A DNA stretch of 53,176 nt, taken from the NCBI RefSeq assembly GCF_900104155.1, contig NZ_FMYB01000028.1, positions 1 through 53,176 on the forward strand, written 5' to 3'. Positions 36,018 to 46,151 of this stretch are shown in pieces; the stretch's first letter is position 1; each line of letters begins with the position of its first letter. The translations under genes and the position numbers were made by a program. The stretch comes from Butyrivibrio sp. INlla16. Its GTDB lineage: Bacteria > Bacillota > Clostridia > Lachnospirales > Lachnospiraceae. A model generated the notes under the pieces. It saw only the letters and a program-made list of their open reading frames with translations, made no database searches and was not told the origin of the DNA.

Positions 36018-36387
36018 TACATTACCGATAATATGAGCCCAAAAGGTTAACATAATGCCATCCATACCCGATATATATATCAGAAGGACAATCATACAGG
36101 GAACGCGACAAGCCTCCGGTTTCTGTATGTGAACCTCCCGAGAGAGCCCGAGCTTTCAGAGGATGTAACTAATGAAACGATAATAAGAGAAAATCTCCTT
36201 TTTAAAATTCCTAATACAATATAACCAAAGATGCCCTGATCAGATGGTCAGGGTATTCTTTTGCAATAAAATTCATAGATTGTGAACAGAGGAATTAGCA
36301 ATTTTGTGAATGGACAATAAATGACCAATTAAAATTATAAAATGATCATAGTAACACAGATATACCCTATCAAGGAGGTCATTATAT
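36018..36387 (+). other. Intergenic region with two hairpins and probable serpin promoter
   Basis: No convincing gene. A hairpin CATACAG/CTGTATG encloses a GC-richer loop near 36092-36130, with no T run. A terminator lies at 36231-36262. Near the serpin, TGGACA (36311) and TATAAA (36336) are 19 bp apart and could be a weak promoter. Confidence 0.4.
36231..36262 (+). terminator. Rho-independent terminator
   Basis: ATGCCCTGA pairs with TCAGGGTAT around ATCAGATGG and is followed by TCTTTT. Confidence 0.7.
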
Positions 36388-37863
36388 ATGCTTGATAAAA
36401 AAAAGAAATTCAATGATTACTATGATGAAATAACTAGCAAGTTTGCTGAACAGTTGGTGGCAGAAACAAATAATGTTGTGTTTTCGCCATATTCTATTGC
36501 TTCAGTATTGTTACTCTTGAGTGAGGCTGTGGATGGAGATGCTAAGGAAGAACTATCAAAGCTGCTAAATGGCAGTAAGAACTTAAATTATACGCAGGAT
36601 GAGATAGTGGCATTTGCAAAAGCTGTTGCTAAAAACGTAGAGTTTCATTCGACTAGTGCAGTTGCAGTTAATGAAGATTATGCGGAAACCATAAAAGACG
36701 AGTATAAGAAAAGAATTAATAAGATATTAGGGGCTAAAGTCTTTTCGTCGGATAACATGGTTGAAGATATAAATGCTTGGGTAAAAGAGAATACCAATGG
36801 CATGGTAGAAGCCATCGCTAATGAAGAAAATATGAAAAATGTGTTGATGTGTATGCTGAATGCGGTAGCTTTTGAAGCGGAATGGCGACAAATGTATGAA
36901 AGCACTGACGTTGAGTATGGAGATTTTCATAACGCAGATGGTAGCTGTGATGAGATTGTACTACTTAGGAGCACTGAAGATGAGTATGTTGAAAATAAGG
37001 ATTTCGCCGGTTTTATAAAACCATACCTAGGCAACGAATTCATATATATGGCTCTTTTGCCTAAGAATGAGAAAGCTGATATGAAGAAGCTTCTTCGGAA
37101 TAATGGAATATCGCAATTATATAAAAATAAAAAACATGGCGACATAATCGTAAAAATGCCAGAGTTTAATTATGAGTTTGAAACAAATCTAAAAAAGTCG
37201 TTGGAAGACTTTGGCGTTTATAAGGTGTTTGGAGATAATGCAGATTTCTCACCTATGTCCTCAGCACATTTACGTATGGATGAGATTAAACACAAGGCTT
37301 TGATCAAGGTGGATAGGAATGGAACAAAAGCTGCAGCGGTGACATGTGGAGATACAGGTGCCGGTGATATATGTTTGCTCGAAGATTTTAGGGAAATTAC
37401 ATTAGACAGACCATTCGTTTATGCAATTATCCATGCTGATACGGAACTGCCAATATTTGTAGGGGTTACGAACGAGATTAAAAATGCACAGATAGAGATA
37501 AATGAAAAAAATCTTGATATGGAAGGATTTGAGCCAAAGCACTATGAATTTAGAACATTGGAAGAGCGTTATGATATGTGTTGCACCAGATATGATGAGA
37601 TAGAAGAAAAAATAAGACCGGTCATTGAAGAAGATCCAATCAACAATATAAGGCTCAGAAGAATTAGTGATCAGATGCATAGTGCCATGCGGAATAGTAA
37701 CATACGGGAATTGGACGCTATAAATTATACAGTGAACAACATACTTGGAATCGCTAAAGAGGAATCCTCAGAAGTCTGCGAGCATAAGGAGAAAATTGAT
37801 TGCAGGAAGAACGTAGAAGGCATAGTCAAAATTATCAAAGAAAAGATTGAAGAAGGAAATTAG
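36388..37863 (+). CDS. Cytoplasmic serpin with an extra C-terminal helical region
   Basis: 491 residues with a strong AAGGAGG site. Serpin signatures are NVVFSPYSIASVLLLLSEAVDG.AKEEL (residues about 30-57), a reactive-loop hinge V-D-R-N-G312-T-K-A-A-A-V-T, and DRPFVYAIIHADTELPIFVG at the end of the fold. Serpins trap proteases by loop insertion. The hinge is intact (small residues P12-P9), so inhibition is plausible. The loop TCGDTGAGDICLLED is about five residues longer than in antitrypsin and carries two cysteines, so P1 is uncertain. No signal peptide, unlike most secreted bacterial serpins, suggests an intracellular target. About 110 extra helical residues follow the fold (386-491). Confidence 0.88.
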   Translation: MLDKKKKFNDYYDEITSKFAEQLVAETNNVVFSPYSIASVLLLLSEAVDGDAKEELSKLLNGSKNLNYTQDEIVAFAKAVAKNVEFHSTSAVAVNEDYAETIKDEYKKRINKILGAKVFSSDNMVEDINAWVKENTNGMVEAIANEENMKNVLMCMLNAVAFEAEWRQMYESTDVEYGDFHNADGSCDEIVLLRSTEDEYVENKDFAGFIKPYLGNEFIYMALLPKNEKADMKKLLRNNGISQLYKNKKHGDIIVKMPEFNYEFETNLKKSLEDFGVYKVFGDNADFSPMSSAHLRMDEIKHKALIKVDRNGTKAAAVTCGDTGAGDICLLEDFREITLDRPFVYAIIHADTELPIFVGVTNEIKNAQIEINEKNLDMEGFEPKHYEFRTLEERYDMCCTRYDEIEEKIRPVIEEDPINNIRLRRISDQMHSAMRNSNIRELDAINYTVNNILGIAKEESSEVCEHKEKIDCRKNVEGIVKIIKEKIEEGN

Positions 37864-37892
37864 ATCGCATTCGTATCAAACATAATGGTGAA

Positions 37893-38051
37893 ATGATACT
37901 AAATATTCCTGTGAATGCTGGGATTGTTGGTGGTGTTGCGGGTATGTATTTTATCCCGTGGGCGATGATAATAAGTGCAGCTACAGCATTTGGATTAGGT
38001 TGCAACCTTGAGTTTTCGAGGATAAGCAAAGATGGGTGGAGGAGTGTGTGA
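37893..38051 (+). CDS. Small DUF4342-like membrane protein or fragment
   Basis: 52 codons from the ATG at 37893: MILNIPVNAGIVGGVAGMYF and on through one hydrophobic segment ending IISAATAFGLGCNLEF. In-frame sequence before the ATG (RIRIKHNGE) also matches the usual DUF4342 start and overlaps the serpin end in another frame. It may therefore be the remnant of a larger gene, or joined to the serpin by frameshift. No strong ribosome site is seen. Confidence 0.45.
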   Translation: MILNIPVNAGIVGGVAGMYFIPWAMIISAATAFGLGCNLEFSRISKDGWRSV

Positions 38052-38130
38052 TTCCGCTGTAAAAGGAAGGCACAAATTGCATTTTAGAGTAATTTAATAA
38101 TCTATAAGCATATATTAGCTATAATAATAG

Positions 38131-38156
38131 TAATGGGGCTTTTTGAGGCTCCATTA
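38131..38156. terminator. Hairpin between the serpin locus and the WYL operon
   Basis: TAATGGGGC pairs with GCTCCATTA (one mismatch) around a TTTTTGAG loop. Without a T run at the end it is at best a weak terminator. Confidence 0.4.
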
Positions 38157-38175
38157 CCATTAACAATCTAAGCGA

Positions 38176-38208
38176 TGGACAGTGGTTGTCCAATATCAAG
38201 GGTATAAT
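38176..38208 (+). promoter_or_regulatory. Operator-like inverted repeat over the WYL promoter
   Basis: TGGACA-GTGGT-TGTCCA (38176-38192) is a perfect 6-bp inverted repeat that covers the place of a -35 box. TATAAT follows at 38203-38208. Autorepression by the WYL protein encoded next is a natural reading. Confidence 0.5.
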
Positions 38209-38242
38209 CTAAGCATCAAGGTAACATAAGCAGGAGAAGTAT

Positions 38243-39199
38243 ATGGCAGAGGATAAAGAGGTTAAAAGCAACCGTGCCTTATCTATATATTCGCGTCTTA
38301 TGAATGGCCGTATTATTTACAAGACGGAAGAGGCAGTGCGCTTTGGTGTATCTGAAAAAAGCATCCAGAGAGACATCGAACAGATTAGAAGTTTTCTGGA
38401 TAATCAGGCAGTAACTGATGGAATTCCTAATAATTTAATATATGACTATCAGAAAAAGGGCTATCTTATCGAGCAGGCTGAGGATGCACACTTTTCAAAT
38501 GATGAGATCTTGGCTACCTGCAAGATACTATTATCTAGCCGTGCATTTACAAAGAAAGAGATGAATATCATCTTGGATAAGCTGATTGCATGCTGTGTTC
38601 CTATAAGTAATCAGAAGATCATTTCCGATTTGATGCTGAACGAGCGATATCACTATGTTGAGCTTACACATAAACAGAACGTATTAGATAAGATGATGCT
38701 TCTTGGGAATGCGATAGAGTTCCAGTTTGTTATAGAGTTTCAGTATCAGGGAGTAATAGGGGTTGCACCAAAGCATAGGGAAGTTGAACCGCTGGCGATA
38801 ATGTTTTCTGAGTTTTACTTTTATCTTGCAGGCCGTATAAGGAATATTGATGCAGAGAAGGAATTCGATAATCCCAATGATGCATATCCCACAATATACA
38901 GAATTGACAGAATAAAGAAACTTGTCATAACAGAGGAGCATTTTTCAAGACCATATAGGAGTCGCTTTGAGGAGGGTGAGTATAGGAAGCGCATTCAGTT
39001 TATGTATGGCGGAAAACTTCGAAAAATAAAATTCAGATATAGCGGATATTCTGTAGATGCTGTGCTTGATCGATTACCTACAGCCAAGATTCTCGGGGAA
39101 GACGATGGAAAATATCTTATAGAAGCGGAAGTCTTTGGAGATGGAATAGATATGTGGATTAGAAGCCAGGGAAATTTTATAGAACTGATGGATCAGTGA
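38243..39199 (+). CDS. WYL-domain transcription regulator
   Basis: 318 residues, RBS CAGGAG. The N-terminal winged helix (residues about 10-60: ALSIYSRLMNGRIIYKTEEA, SEKSIQRDIEQIRSFL) is of DeoR type. The C-terminal WYL region has HREVEPLAIMFSEFYFYLAGRIRN and YRIDRIKKL. WYL proteins sense a ligand, often nucleic acid or nucleotide, and many (BrxR, CapW) keep phage-defence operons silent until infection. It precedes two large membrane proteins by 25 bases with no terminator, so it probably controls them as well as itself through the inverted repeat upstream. Confidence 0.85.
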   Translation: MAEDKEVKSNRALSIYSRLMNGRIIYKTEEAVRFGVSEKSIQRDIEQIRSFLDNQAVTDGIPNNLIYDYQKKGYLIEQAEDAHFSNDEILATCKILLSSRAFTKKEMNIILDKLIACCVPISNQKIISDLMLNERYHYVELTHKQNVLDKMMLLGNAIEFQFVIEFQYQGVIGVAPKHREVEPLAIMFSEFYFYLAGRIRNIDAEKEFDNPNDAYPTIYRIDRIKKLVITEEHFSRPYRSRFEEGEYRKRIQFMYGGKLRKIKFRYSGYSVDAVLDRLPTAKILGEDDGKYLIEAEVFGDGIDMWIRSQGNFIELMDQ

Positions 39200-39224
39200 C
39201 AGGACATCATGCTTGGAGGTTTTT

Positions 39225-41204
39225 ATGACTGATAAAAAGAAAAATGATTTTTTGGATAAAGCAATGGCTACTATGGGTGAGATTGGTTCAAAAGTTGGTA
39301 GTTCAATAAATGACATAAAAGAACAAGCTACTCCTGCAGCAGAAAAGCTTGCAGGTGAAGTAAAAAAACAGTCTCAGAAGGCAATGGACACTTTACAGGA
39401 AAAGGCGCAGGCAGCTAAGGAAGCTAAAGAGAAAAGGGATAGGGAAAAGCATACCGTAGTTCAGCTAAAGGGTTCCGAAATTAAAATCCTTATTCCGGAT
39501 GGATATACAAAACTTCAAAATAAGAATCCTATTAAGGCAGCAGCACAGAATATTGCCAATGAAGATGCTGCATTTCAGAAGGTTACAAGCAATTCTAATA
39601 ATGTTGTGGTTTTCTTCAAAACTACACCAGATAAGGCTATGGATCCTGATAATCTGCAAGGGATAATTGATGGTATTCATGAGGTTCATGATGATAATCA
39701 GGGATTGGTTGAGGCAAGAAATGGAGAAACAAAGAGGGGATATAAGTATATCTATAGCATTGTTAAAACCCACATGGAGGAATCCATGGGCTTTAGGTAT
39801 TTTATCAGACTGAATCTGGTAAATAGCTCGGATATTATCGAGATCAATGCGGATTTTATAGAGATTGGGACTACTGGTGGAAGGGAAGCAATATGTATGG
39901 ATTTGGCCAGAAGAGCAGAACTGATGAATTGGTCTGAAAACGGATTTGAGGGATGGTTTAAAGATCCTTATGACCCAGAGCATTCCAGAGGCTCGCTGAA
40001 GAGTCTTGCAGAAATGGAAGGGATAGACGGATTTTTCCCAGATCATCCTCTTACGCAGGCACACGAATTGCTATATGCAGTATTGAACGATGAGTTTGTC
40101 ACTGTCAGATCTGAGACAGCGAAAGATGCTGATGACAGTGAAGAAAGTACGGATAAGGAGAAAGAGCCAGAGAGAACGGAAGAAGAAAAAAAAGAAGAGG
40201 AGAAAGAATTCTTATTGGGCCTATTTGTTGATGAGTGTAGAAGATACACATATCCCGTAGAAATTGAGAAAGAAAAAAAGGCAAAGGACATAAAAAGGGA
40301 AAAGAAGGGAATGGCCGCGGAAGAGGAATCAACAGAAGAATCCGAGCGGACGGAAGAAAATAATGGTAAAGAGAAAAAGGTAAAGGATTCTTTAGATGAT
40401 AAGCTTCGAAGGGCAATTGATGAATATAATGCAGCATATACGCTGATGAGTGATAAGGGAACCAACTTATATATTCAGCGAGAACGATCAATAGATTTAA
40501 TGCAGAATGTTGAAAACCTGATTAACAGCATAGCTAATCATCCTAAGTCATTTGATGCTGATATTTCAGAGATTGTAACAATGCACCAGAACTTTAAAAA
40601 AGTATGTGAGTATGCAAAGCAGGAGCTTGAGGCAGCGCAGAAATCAGCTATGAGTGCGGGAGCTGGGTTAGCTGGAGGAGCGGCAGTGGCAAGTTTGGCG
40701 CCAAGTGCTGCTATGTGGGTTGCTACAACATTCGGAACGGCATCCACAGGAACTGCTATATCAACTCTGTCTGGAGCAGCAGCTACAAAAGCAGCGTTAG
40801 CATGGCTTGGGGGAGGTGCATTATCCGCTGGTGGAGGTGGAATAGCTGCAGGAAATGCGCTTTTGGCATTGGCAGGACCTGTTGGATGGGGACTTGCTGG
40901 TGCTACGTTGCTTGCATCGATTGCTTTATTTACAAATAAAAAGATCAGACTTGAAAAACAAAAGAAAGAAGAAATCGAGTCAGTTTTGAGGAACACTGAG
41001 AGTCTAAAAGAAGTGGATGAGAAGATTAAATCATTACTGGATCAAACTGAGTCTCTACGAGATAGTGTTAATGCTCAATACGGAAAGTGTCTAAGTTCTT
41101 TTGAAAAAGATTTTACTTCCATATCGGAAGAATCGCAGATGGCGCTTGGGACACTTGTTAATGAAACAAAGGCACTGGCAGCATTGCTTGAAAAAGGAGT
41201 TTAA
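39225..41204 (+). CDS. Large glycine-zipper protein with charged middle, first of a WYL-controlled pair
   Basis: 659 residues from the ATG at 39225, which has TTGGAGG five bases upstream; a TTG four codons earlier lies in that site. Residues 1-75 form a long amphipathic helix (EKLAGEVKKQSQKAMDTLQE). Residues 78-290 are a mixed alpha/beta domain (IKILIPDGYTKL, NNVVVFFKTTPDKA, FRYFIRLNLVNSSD). Residues 300-385 are a lysine/glutamate-rich linker. Residues about 478-572 are extremely glycine- and alanine-rich (GAGLAGGAAVASLAP, GGGALSAGGGGIAAGNALLA) and could insert in membranes as packed helices. A coiled coil ends the chain. No family known. Its stop overlaps the next start (TAATG). Confidence 0.65.
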   Translation: MTDKKKNDFLDKAMATMGEIGSKVGSSINDIKEQATPAAEKLAGEVKKQSQKAMDTLQEKAQAAKEAKEKRDREKHTVVQLKGSEIKILIPDGYTKLQNKNPIKAAAQNIANEDAAFQKVTSNSNNVVVFFKTTPDKAMDPDNLQGIIDGIHEVHDDNQGLVEARNGETKRGYKYIYSIVKTHMEESMGFRYFIRLNLVNSSDIIEINADFIEIGTTGGREAICMDLARRAELMNWSENGFEGWFKDPYDPEHSRGSLKSLAEMEGIDGFFPDHPLTQAHELLYAVLNDEFVTVRSETAKDADDSEESTDKEKEPERTEEEKKEEEKEFLLGLFVDECRRYTYPVEIEKEKKAKDIKREKKGMAAEEESTEESERTEENNGKEKKVKDSLDDKLRRAIDEYNAAYTLMSDKGTNLYIQRERSIDLMQNVENLINSIANHPKSFDADISEIVTMHQNFKKVCEYAKQELEAAQKSAMSAGAGLAGGAAVASLAPSAAMWVATTFGTASTGTAISTLSGAAATKAALAWLGGGALSAGGGGIAAGNALLALAGPVGWGLAGATLLASIALFTNKKIRLEKQKKEEIESVLRNTESLKEVDEKIKSLLDQTESLRDSVNAQYGKCLSSFEKDFTSISEESQMALGTLVNETKALAALLEKGV

Positions 41205-42655
41205 TGCTTATGGCAGTAGAGGAATTGGCTAAGAGTAATCAGGAGCAGGCAGTAGCAGCGTGGATCAATTATCTTAATCAAGTGAGATTGGATAGGCTTG
41301 TGGAATTCCTGGGGCAGCAGGACATTAATCTTGAAAATGCGATGGCTGATATTGATAAAGCCTTTGAAGAGATTCATGAGCTTATTGATACTAATCGTGG
41401 CGGGCTTAAAGGAATGCATGGTTTCATAGCTGAGGCTGCTGAAGTTGGTATCGGAAATGCCAGAGAAAACATAAAAGGTAATCCGGATATATATACCTGG
41501 CTCAATGATAATGGGGTTTCGGATTTATTAAGAGGCAGTACGGAAATACAGCAGAAATTCTATCAGTCAGATTTGTCATTGGGGGCTATTTCAAGACATT
41601 TGGAAAAGTATCCTGATTACTTAAAGGGTGGTGCCAAGTATCAGATTCCAAAAGATCAATATGAAAAAATAAAGGAGCTTCTTTCTGTTTCAAAAGAAGA
41701 AGCTAATAAGATGCCAACATCGGATGGTACTTTTTCACTGAAACAATGGAAGATGGTGCATGAGTTTTTTGAAAAGGGCAAAATCACGATAGATGATGTA
41801 GAACCTTCAGCTTTGGAGTATAAAGAAGTTCAAAGGAATCAGATTGATACTACGCTTGATGAAGAGCGGGAAGCTTTAAAAGAGATTGATGCAAAAAGGA
41901 GAGTTGAGGCGAGAGAGGCTGCAGAGCCTTCTTTGCAGGAAGGGCTAAAAGCTACAGCTGTATCAGCAGCTATAGAAGGTGGAGTTGCATTAACAAGCGC
42001 TATCATAAAGAAAAAGAGATCCGGCAAAGCTATTAAAGAATTTTCACAGGATGATTGGATTGATGTTTTCAAGGAAGCCGGGATAGGTACAGTAAAGGGT
42101 GGTATAAGAGGGTCAAGTATTTATGCACTAACAAACTTTACAGCAACTCCTGCAGCAGTTGCTAGTTCATTTGTGACCGCATCGTTTGGCGTGGCAGAGC
42201 AAGCTCACTTATATAGGACAGGAGAGTTGGACGAACTTCAATTTATCAATAATGCAGAGTTGCTATGCTTGGATGCCGCCATTAGTGCACTTTCATCATT
42301 TGTTGGTCAGGCAGTTATCCCTATTCCTGTAATAGGAGCTGTTATTGGAAATACTGTTGGTTCAACTATGTATAAGATTGCTAAGGACGGTTTATCCCAA
42401 AAGGAGCAGCAACTCATAAAGGAATACAATGATGAAGTTGATGCATTCCAAACAAAAATGAATGATGAATACATAAAATATGTAAACAGACTGAGAGAAG
42501 AATATGGGTTGTATATGGAGATATTGGAACAGCTATATTCTGTTAATGTTATGGAGGCGTTTGAGGGATCTGCAAAGATAGCTCAGTTCTATGGCGTTCC
42601 GACAGAGGAAATATTGGATACTAAGGAAAAGGTTGCAGCATATTTTCTGGAATAA
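41204..42655 (+). CDS. Second membrane protein of the WYL-controlled pair
   Basis: 483 residues. ATG at 41204 overlaps the previous stop by one base; ATG at 41210 fits AAGGAG equally well. Residues 1-240 are helical and soluble (GMHGFIAEAAEVGIGNAREN, DNGVSDLLRGSTEIQQKFYQ, KYQIPKDQYEKIKELL). Hydrophobic glycine-rich segments lie at about 246-268, 293-332 and 352-392 (VIPIPVIGAVIGNTVGST). The C-terminal 90 residues are a helical hairpin. It resembles pore-forming or membrane-remodelling effectors in outline, but no family is recognised. Co-translation with the gene before suggests a complex. Confidence 0.65.
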   Translation: MLMAVEELAKSNQEQAVAAWINYLNQVRLDRLVEFLGQQDINLENAMADIDKAFEEIHELIDTNRGGLKGMHGFIAEAAEVGIGNARENIKGNPDIYTWLNDNGVSDLLRGSTEIQQKFYQSDLSLGAISRHLEKYPDYLKGGAKYQIPKDQYEKIKELLSVSKEEANKMPTSDGTFSLKQWKMVHEFFEKGKITIDDVEPSALEYKEVQRNQIDTTLDEEREALKEIDAKRRVEAREAAEPSLQEGLKATAVSAAIEGGVALTSAIIKKKRSGKAIKEFSQDDWIDVFKEAGIGTVKGGIRGSSIYALTNFTATPAAVASSFVTASFGVAEQAHLYRTGELDELQFINNAELLCLDAAISALSSFVGQAVIPIPVIGAVIGNTVGSTMYKIAKDGLSQKEQQLIKEYNDEVDAFQTKMNDEYIKYVNRLREEYGLYMEILEQLYSVNVMEAFEGSAKIAQFYGVPTEEILDTKEKVAAYFLE

Positions 42656-42702
42656 GCCATATCATTTCAAAATGTTAGGTTGATTTTTGAGGGTGGTGCT
42701 AT

Positions 42703-45033
42703 ATGTGTGAAAAACTTGACGTGAGAATTAGTAAGAAATTATCAATAACGATACTTATTATAGTGTTTCTGTTAGCATCTGTTTTTATCGTAGTTAATGC
42801 AGGAAGCAAAAAAGTAGTAATGCATGGTTTTAAGTATGAGATAGAGGATAAGAACGGTTTTGATTCTTCACGTGGAAAAAAAATAGAGAAATTCGCATAT
42901 GGTAAAAACTCAATAGGAGAGTTATCAGTAAATGGTGCCAAGGAAGCATCTGGCAAACATGGTGGTTTCTATACGTATGGTGCTACTGAAGAAGTGACAT
43001 TGTCATTTTCATATGATGGTGCTTTTCATACTGACACAAAAGAGGATTGGAATATCACTTCTTCAGATGAGAAGACTGTAAATGGTTGTGATATTTCAAA
43101 GCAAGTAAAACAAGGTGCAATTGTTGTTCAGCAATCAAAAAATGGGAAAGATTGGGTAAACGCTCAAATATTATGCGATTGTTTTAAGAAAAAACCAAAG
43201 GATTTATTAGATTTTTATATAATTCCCAAAGAAGATATTTTGGAGGGTTTGTATTATAGAGTCTTAATTGCATATAAAATGGGTAGAAAAACTGGAACAG
43301 AGAAACAAGTATTTTTTTCTACAGATGTATTTGAGTACAGAAATTTTTTGGAAGTCTATGATTTTTATGTTTGCTATGGTGAGAATCCAGTAGTATTTAC
43401 AGATATACAGAATGGCACGGTAATCAAATCAAATAGTACTGTTGAAAAGGGATTTGTAGTAAATAAAAGTGGAACCGAATATGCTGTATCAATAAAGAAA
43501 GATGGTGGTAAGGAAAAGAGAATTGACGATCTCACTTCTATAACCGAACCAGGAGATTACGATATCACTATTATCTCCGATACAGGTGCTAAATACTATC
43601 AAAAAATAAAAATAGCTAAAGGGATAAAACTATCTAAAGTAAATCCGATGTTATATGAGGGAGGGAAAAAGGGAAAGTATCAGATTGAAGAACCTGTTAA
43701 AGGGAAAGGAACATTTGGAAAGGAATCATTAGCTGTATTAAAGATTGGACAGGATGCTAATACGAATACAGTTACTGCTGAAAAAGATGGGTTTAACGGA
43801 TACGGTATTGTAGGTACTAGTGCAAGCATATATTTGAATGTAAGTGCTAGAGATATTCCAGACTATGATGATTGGGAAATATATGCGGATAATTATGGAA
43901 AGAAAGAAAATGAAAAGATTGGTTTAACTGAGGACAGTGAGGGTGTGTATGTAGGACCTGTAGATAAAGGAGCATTGGCAGTTCAAAAATCATCGGATGG
44001 CATAACATGGAAGGATGAGAAAGTAATAACAAAAACAACGGATTTTTACAACTATTATGGTGAAAAGGGTGACACTCTCATTTATACACCAGATGGTAAG
44101 GATGTCTTAAATGGAGTGTACTTGAAAATATATTTTGCGTATGAATTATATCAGAAAAGTACAAAAACCTATGACAAATGTATAGAGGTATACAAAGTAT
44201 ATTTGTGTAATAGTGATCTTGATGCTGTAACTTATAACAATATGACTGTGAAAGATGATGTCATAAAAGCACAAATTGGTGAAGAAAAAGCATATCAAAT
44301 TGAAGTATATAAAGATGCCCAGAGCCTCAGATCAGGATCTTGCTCTGTATCAGGATTTGAAATTAATACAAAACAGAATCCGACAGTGACATATACAGTT
44401 AAGCATGATGGAAATAACATAGCCATTCCATCCGATCATAAATTTACGGCTTCTGGTAGATATGATATTTCTCTTAAAGGGGCACTAGGAAATACCGCTA
44501 AAGTAACGCTTTATGTTGATAGAATGACTGCGAAACAGGCATTTGAAAAATATTTTTCAGATGGCTTTATTGAAGGTGTACGTATTTATTCTGAAGGTAA
44601 CTATCCAGTGTTTGAAGGAGGCAAAACAAAATATAGGATATCTGATATTGAGGGTTCCTTTCTTCCTGTTAATGGAACAATTAAGAATATTACAACTAAT
44701 CATGAGGTTAAAATAAACGGTAATCGTGATAGTAAAGAGGGAACTTTAAGGACCCCAGGAGAATATGTAGCAACTTTTTCAACTGCTCAAACTGACGCAA
44801 AAGGCAAATTGCCTGGCGATTATAGAGTATTTACATACCATTTTAATGTGATAGAAGAAGGAACAGCGCCCGGTCCAGTAAATAATAAGAAAGCACTGTA
44901 TGATTATGCTCAAACATCTATGAGTGACTCATATCCAATGTACTATGGGTTAACATATCCAAGCGCGACAAAAGGAGATATAACTCTAGCCTTTTTGGAT
45001 AAGGATGCAGCTTTGGACTTTGAATATGAGTAC
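42703..45033 (+). pseudogene. Large surface protein, 5' part, split by the RIT element
   Basis: 777 codons remain before the insertion. A basic N-terminus and one hydrophobic segment (LSITILIIVFLLASVFIVV) act as signal peptide or anchor. The secreted part is made of beta-rich Ig-like units separated by phrases such as GDYDITIISDTGAKYYQK and GRYDISLKGALGNTAKVTLY, and two segments around an EDW.I.....K.G.I.VQ.S.DG..W pattern look like repeats of each other. The last codons before the element (LAFLDKDAALDFEYEY) continue logically into the 3' part at 48832. Reading runs on into the element and stops at 45255, giving a truncated tail. It follows the membrane-protein pair by 47 bases. Confidence 0.8.
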
Positions 45034-45066
45034 GATTATCCGCAGTTCCAGATTATCTCTAATCTC
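45034..45066 (+). repeat. Left terminal inverted repeat of the RIT element
   Basis: 33 bp, begins GATTATCCGCAGTTCCAG; 31 of 33 bases match the reverse complement of 48799-48831. Confidence 0.9.
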
Positions 45067-45116
45067 ATGCGGGAAGTGTATAAATTCTGCAACCTTCCCG
45101 CAAAGATTACGGATAA

Positions 45117-46151
45117 CTATTCAGTAAGGCCACAGAAGGCGAGAAGATCGGCTTCTTTTCCCTTCCAGTTTTTAGTGTTTGTTTTATTGTTTGCAGGTTC
45201 ATGCTCGATAGAGGCAATCGCTTCTGCTATAGTGTCACTATCTGCGTATGCATAGATCGAAGTAGAACTTATATCCGAATGTCCGAGAAAGTCTTTGATA
45301 TAAGAAAGGGGGACTCCCTTCTTATACATAGCCATGGCTATACTATGACGCAAAACATGTGCATGCAAATCAACAGGAAATGTAGCATCAGTCTCAACTG
45401 CTATCTTGGCATACTTTTTAAGCAGATAGTCAACGTTTTCAGCTGACATCATGGTATGCTTGTTATCATGCACAGTATAGAACAGATAATCACTTCCCAA
45501 AGGCAATTTGTGAAATTCGGAGAGATATTCATTTAGGTGCTCAACTACTGTACCGAAGAGCGGGATATACCTTTCTTTCCTACCTTTCCCAAACAGTCGC
45601 AATTGAGTTGTTTCACCTTTGATGATATCTTCGATTTTTATATTAAGAAACTCATCTATTCTGGCACCGGACTCGTACAGCAGTATCATCATAAAGCGGT
45701 CTCTGCGACCCATCCTGGTAGAGATGTCTGGTATTGAGAAAAGTACTTTAAGCTGTGGCTGAGAAAGATATTCTACCTTTGGGCTTTTCTCACCTTTGAA
45801 TTTATGTATTTTTGTTACTGCTGTGTAATAATTTATGACTGATATATCCTCATCCCCACTATATTTCAGAAAAGCTTTTATTGCAGCAAGCCTTTGGTTA
45901 AGCGTTGAAACAGCCAGCTTTTTCTCATCTCGTAAATACACGAGGAAGCCGTACACATGATCCCTGCTGAAATATGAGAAATCCATTGCTGTAAAACTAA
46001 TGTCATAGCGTTTCTGAAGATACAAGCGGAACTGGTTTATTGCCTGTTTATAAGAGCGAATGGTATTCTTGCTTGCTGATCTGTATGAAACAAGATATAT
46101 CCAAAAAAAGTTGTGCATCATAATGAAAAGATTACTTGTTGTATTCTTCAT
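45117..46151 (-). CDS. Tyrosine recombinase, third gene of the RIT element
   Basis: 344 residues. GGAGG lies nine bases before the ATG at 46151, and the gene overlaps the one before by 20 bases. It has a SAM-like N-terminal DNA-binding domain (NTIRSYKQAINQFRLYLQ). Catalytic residues of the tyrosine recombinases are visible: the first Arg in YESGARIDEFL, the HVLRHS box, GHSDI and the Tyr in SIYAYAD. It strand-exchanges the element ends together with its two partners. Its end lies about 50 bp from the left terminal repeat. Confidence 0.88.
   Translation of the reverse strand: MKNTTSNLFIMMHNFFWIYLVSYRSASKNTIRSYKQAINQFRLYLQKRYDISFTAMDFSYFSRDHVYGFLVYLRDEKKLAVSTLNQRLAAIKAFLKYSGDEDISVINYYTAVTKIHKFKGEKSPKVEYLSQPQLKVLFSIPDISTRMGRRDRFMMILLYESGARIDEFLNIKIEDIIKGETTQLRLFGKGRKERYIPLFGTVVEHLNEYLSEFHKLPLGSDYLFYTVHDNKHTMMSAENVDYLLKKYAKIAVETDATFPVDLHAHVLRHSIAMAMYKKGVPLSYIKDFLGHSDISSTSIYAYADSDTIAEAIASIEHEPANNKTNTKNWKGKEADLLAFCGLTE

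Noticed and set aside
36056..36133. 25-codon frame (MPSIPDIYIRR...) between two hairpins
   Set aside because: AAAGG lies nearby, but the frame covers a hairpin and is too short to support.
40043..40465. Serine-rich frame opposite the glycine-zipper gene
   Set aside because: It is the antisense of GAA/AAG-rich coding sequence, a common artefact.
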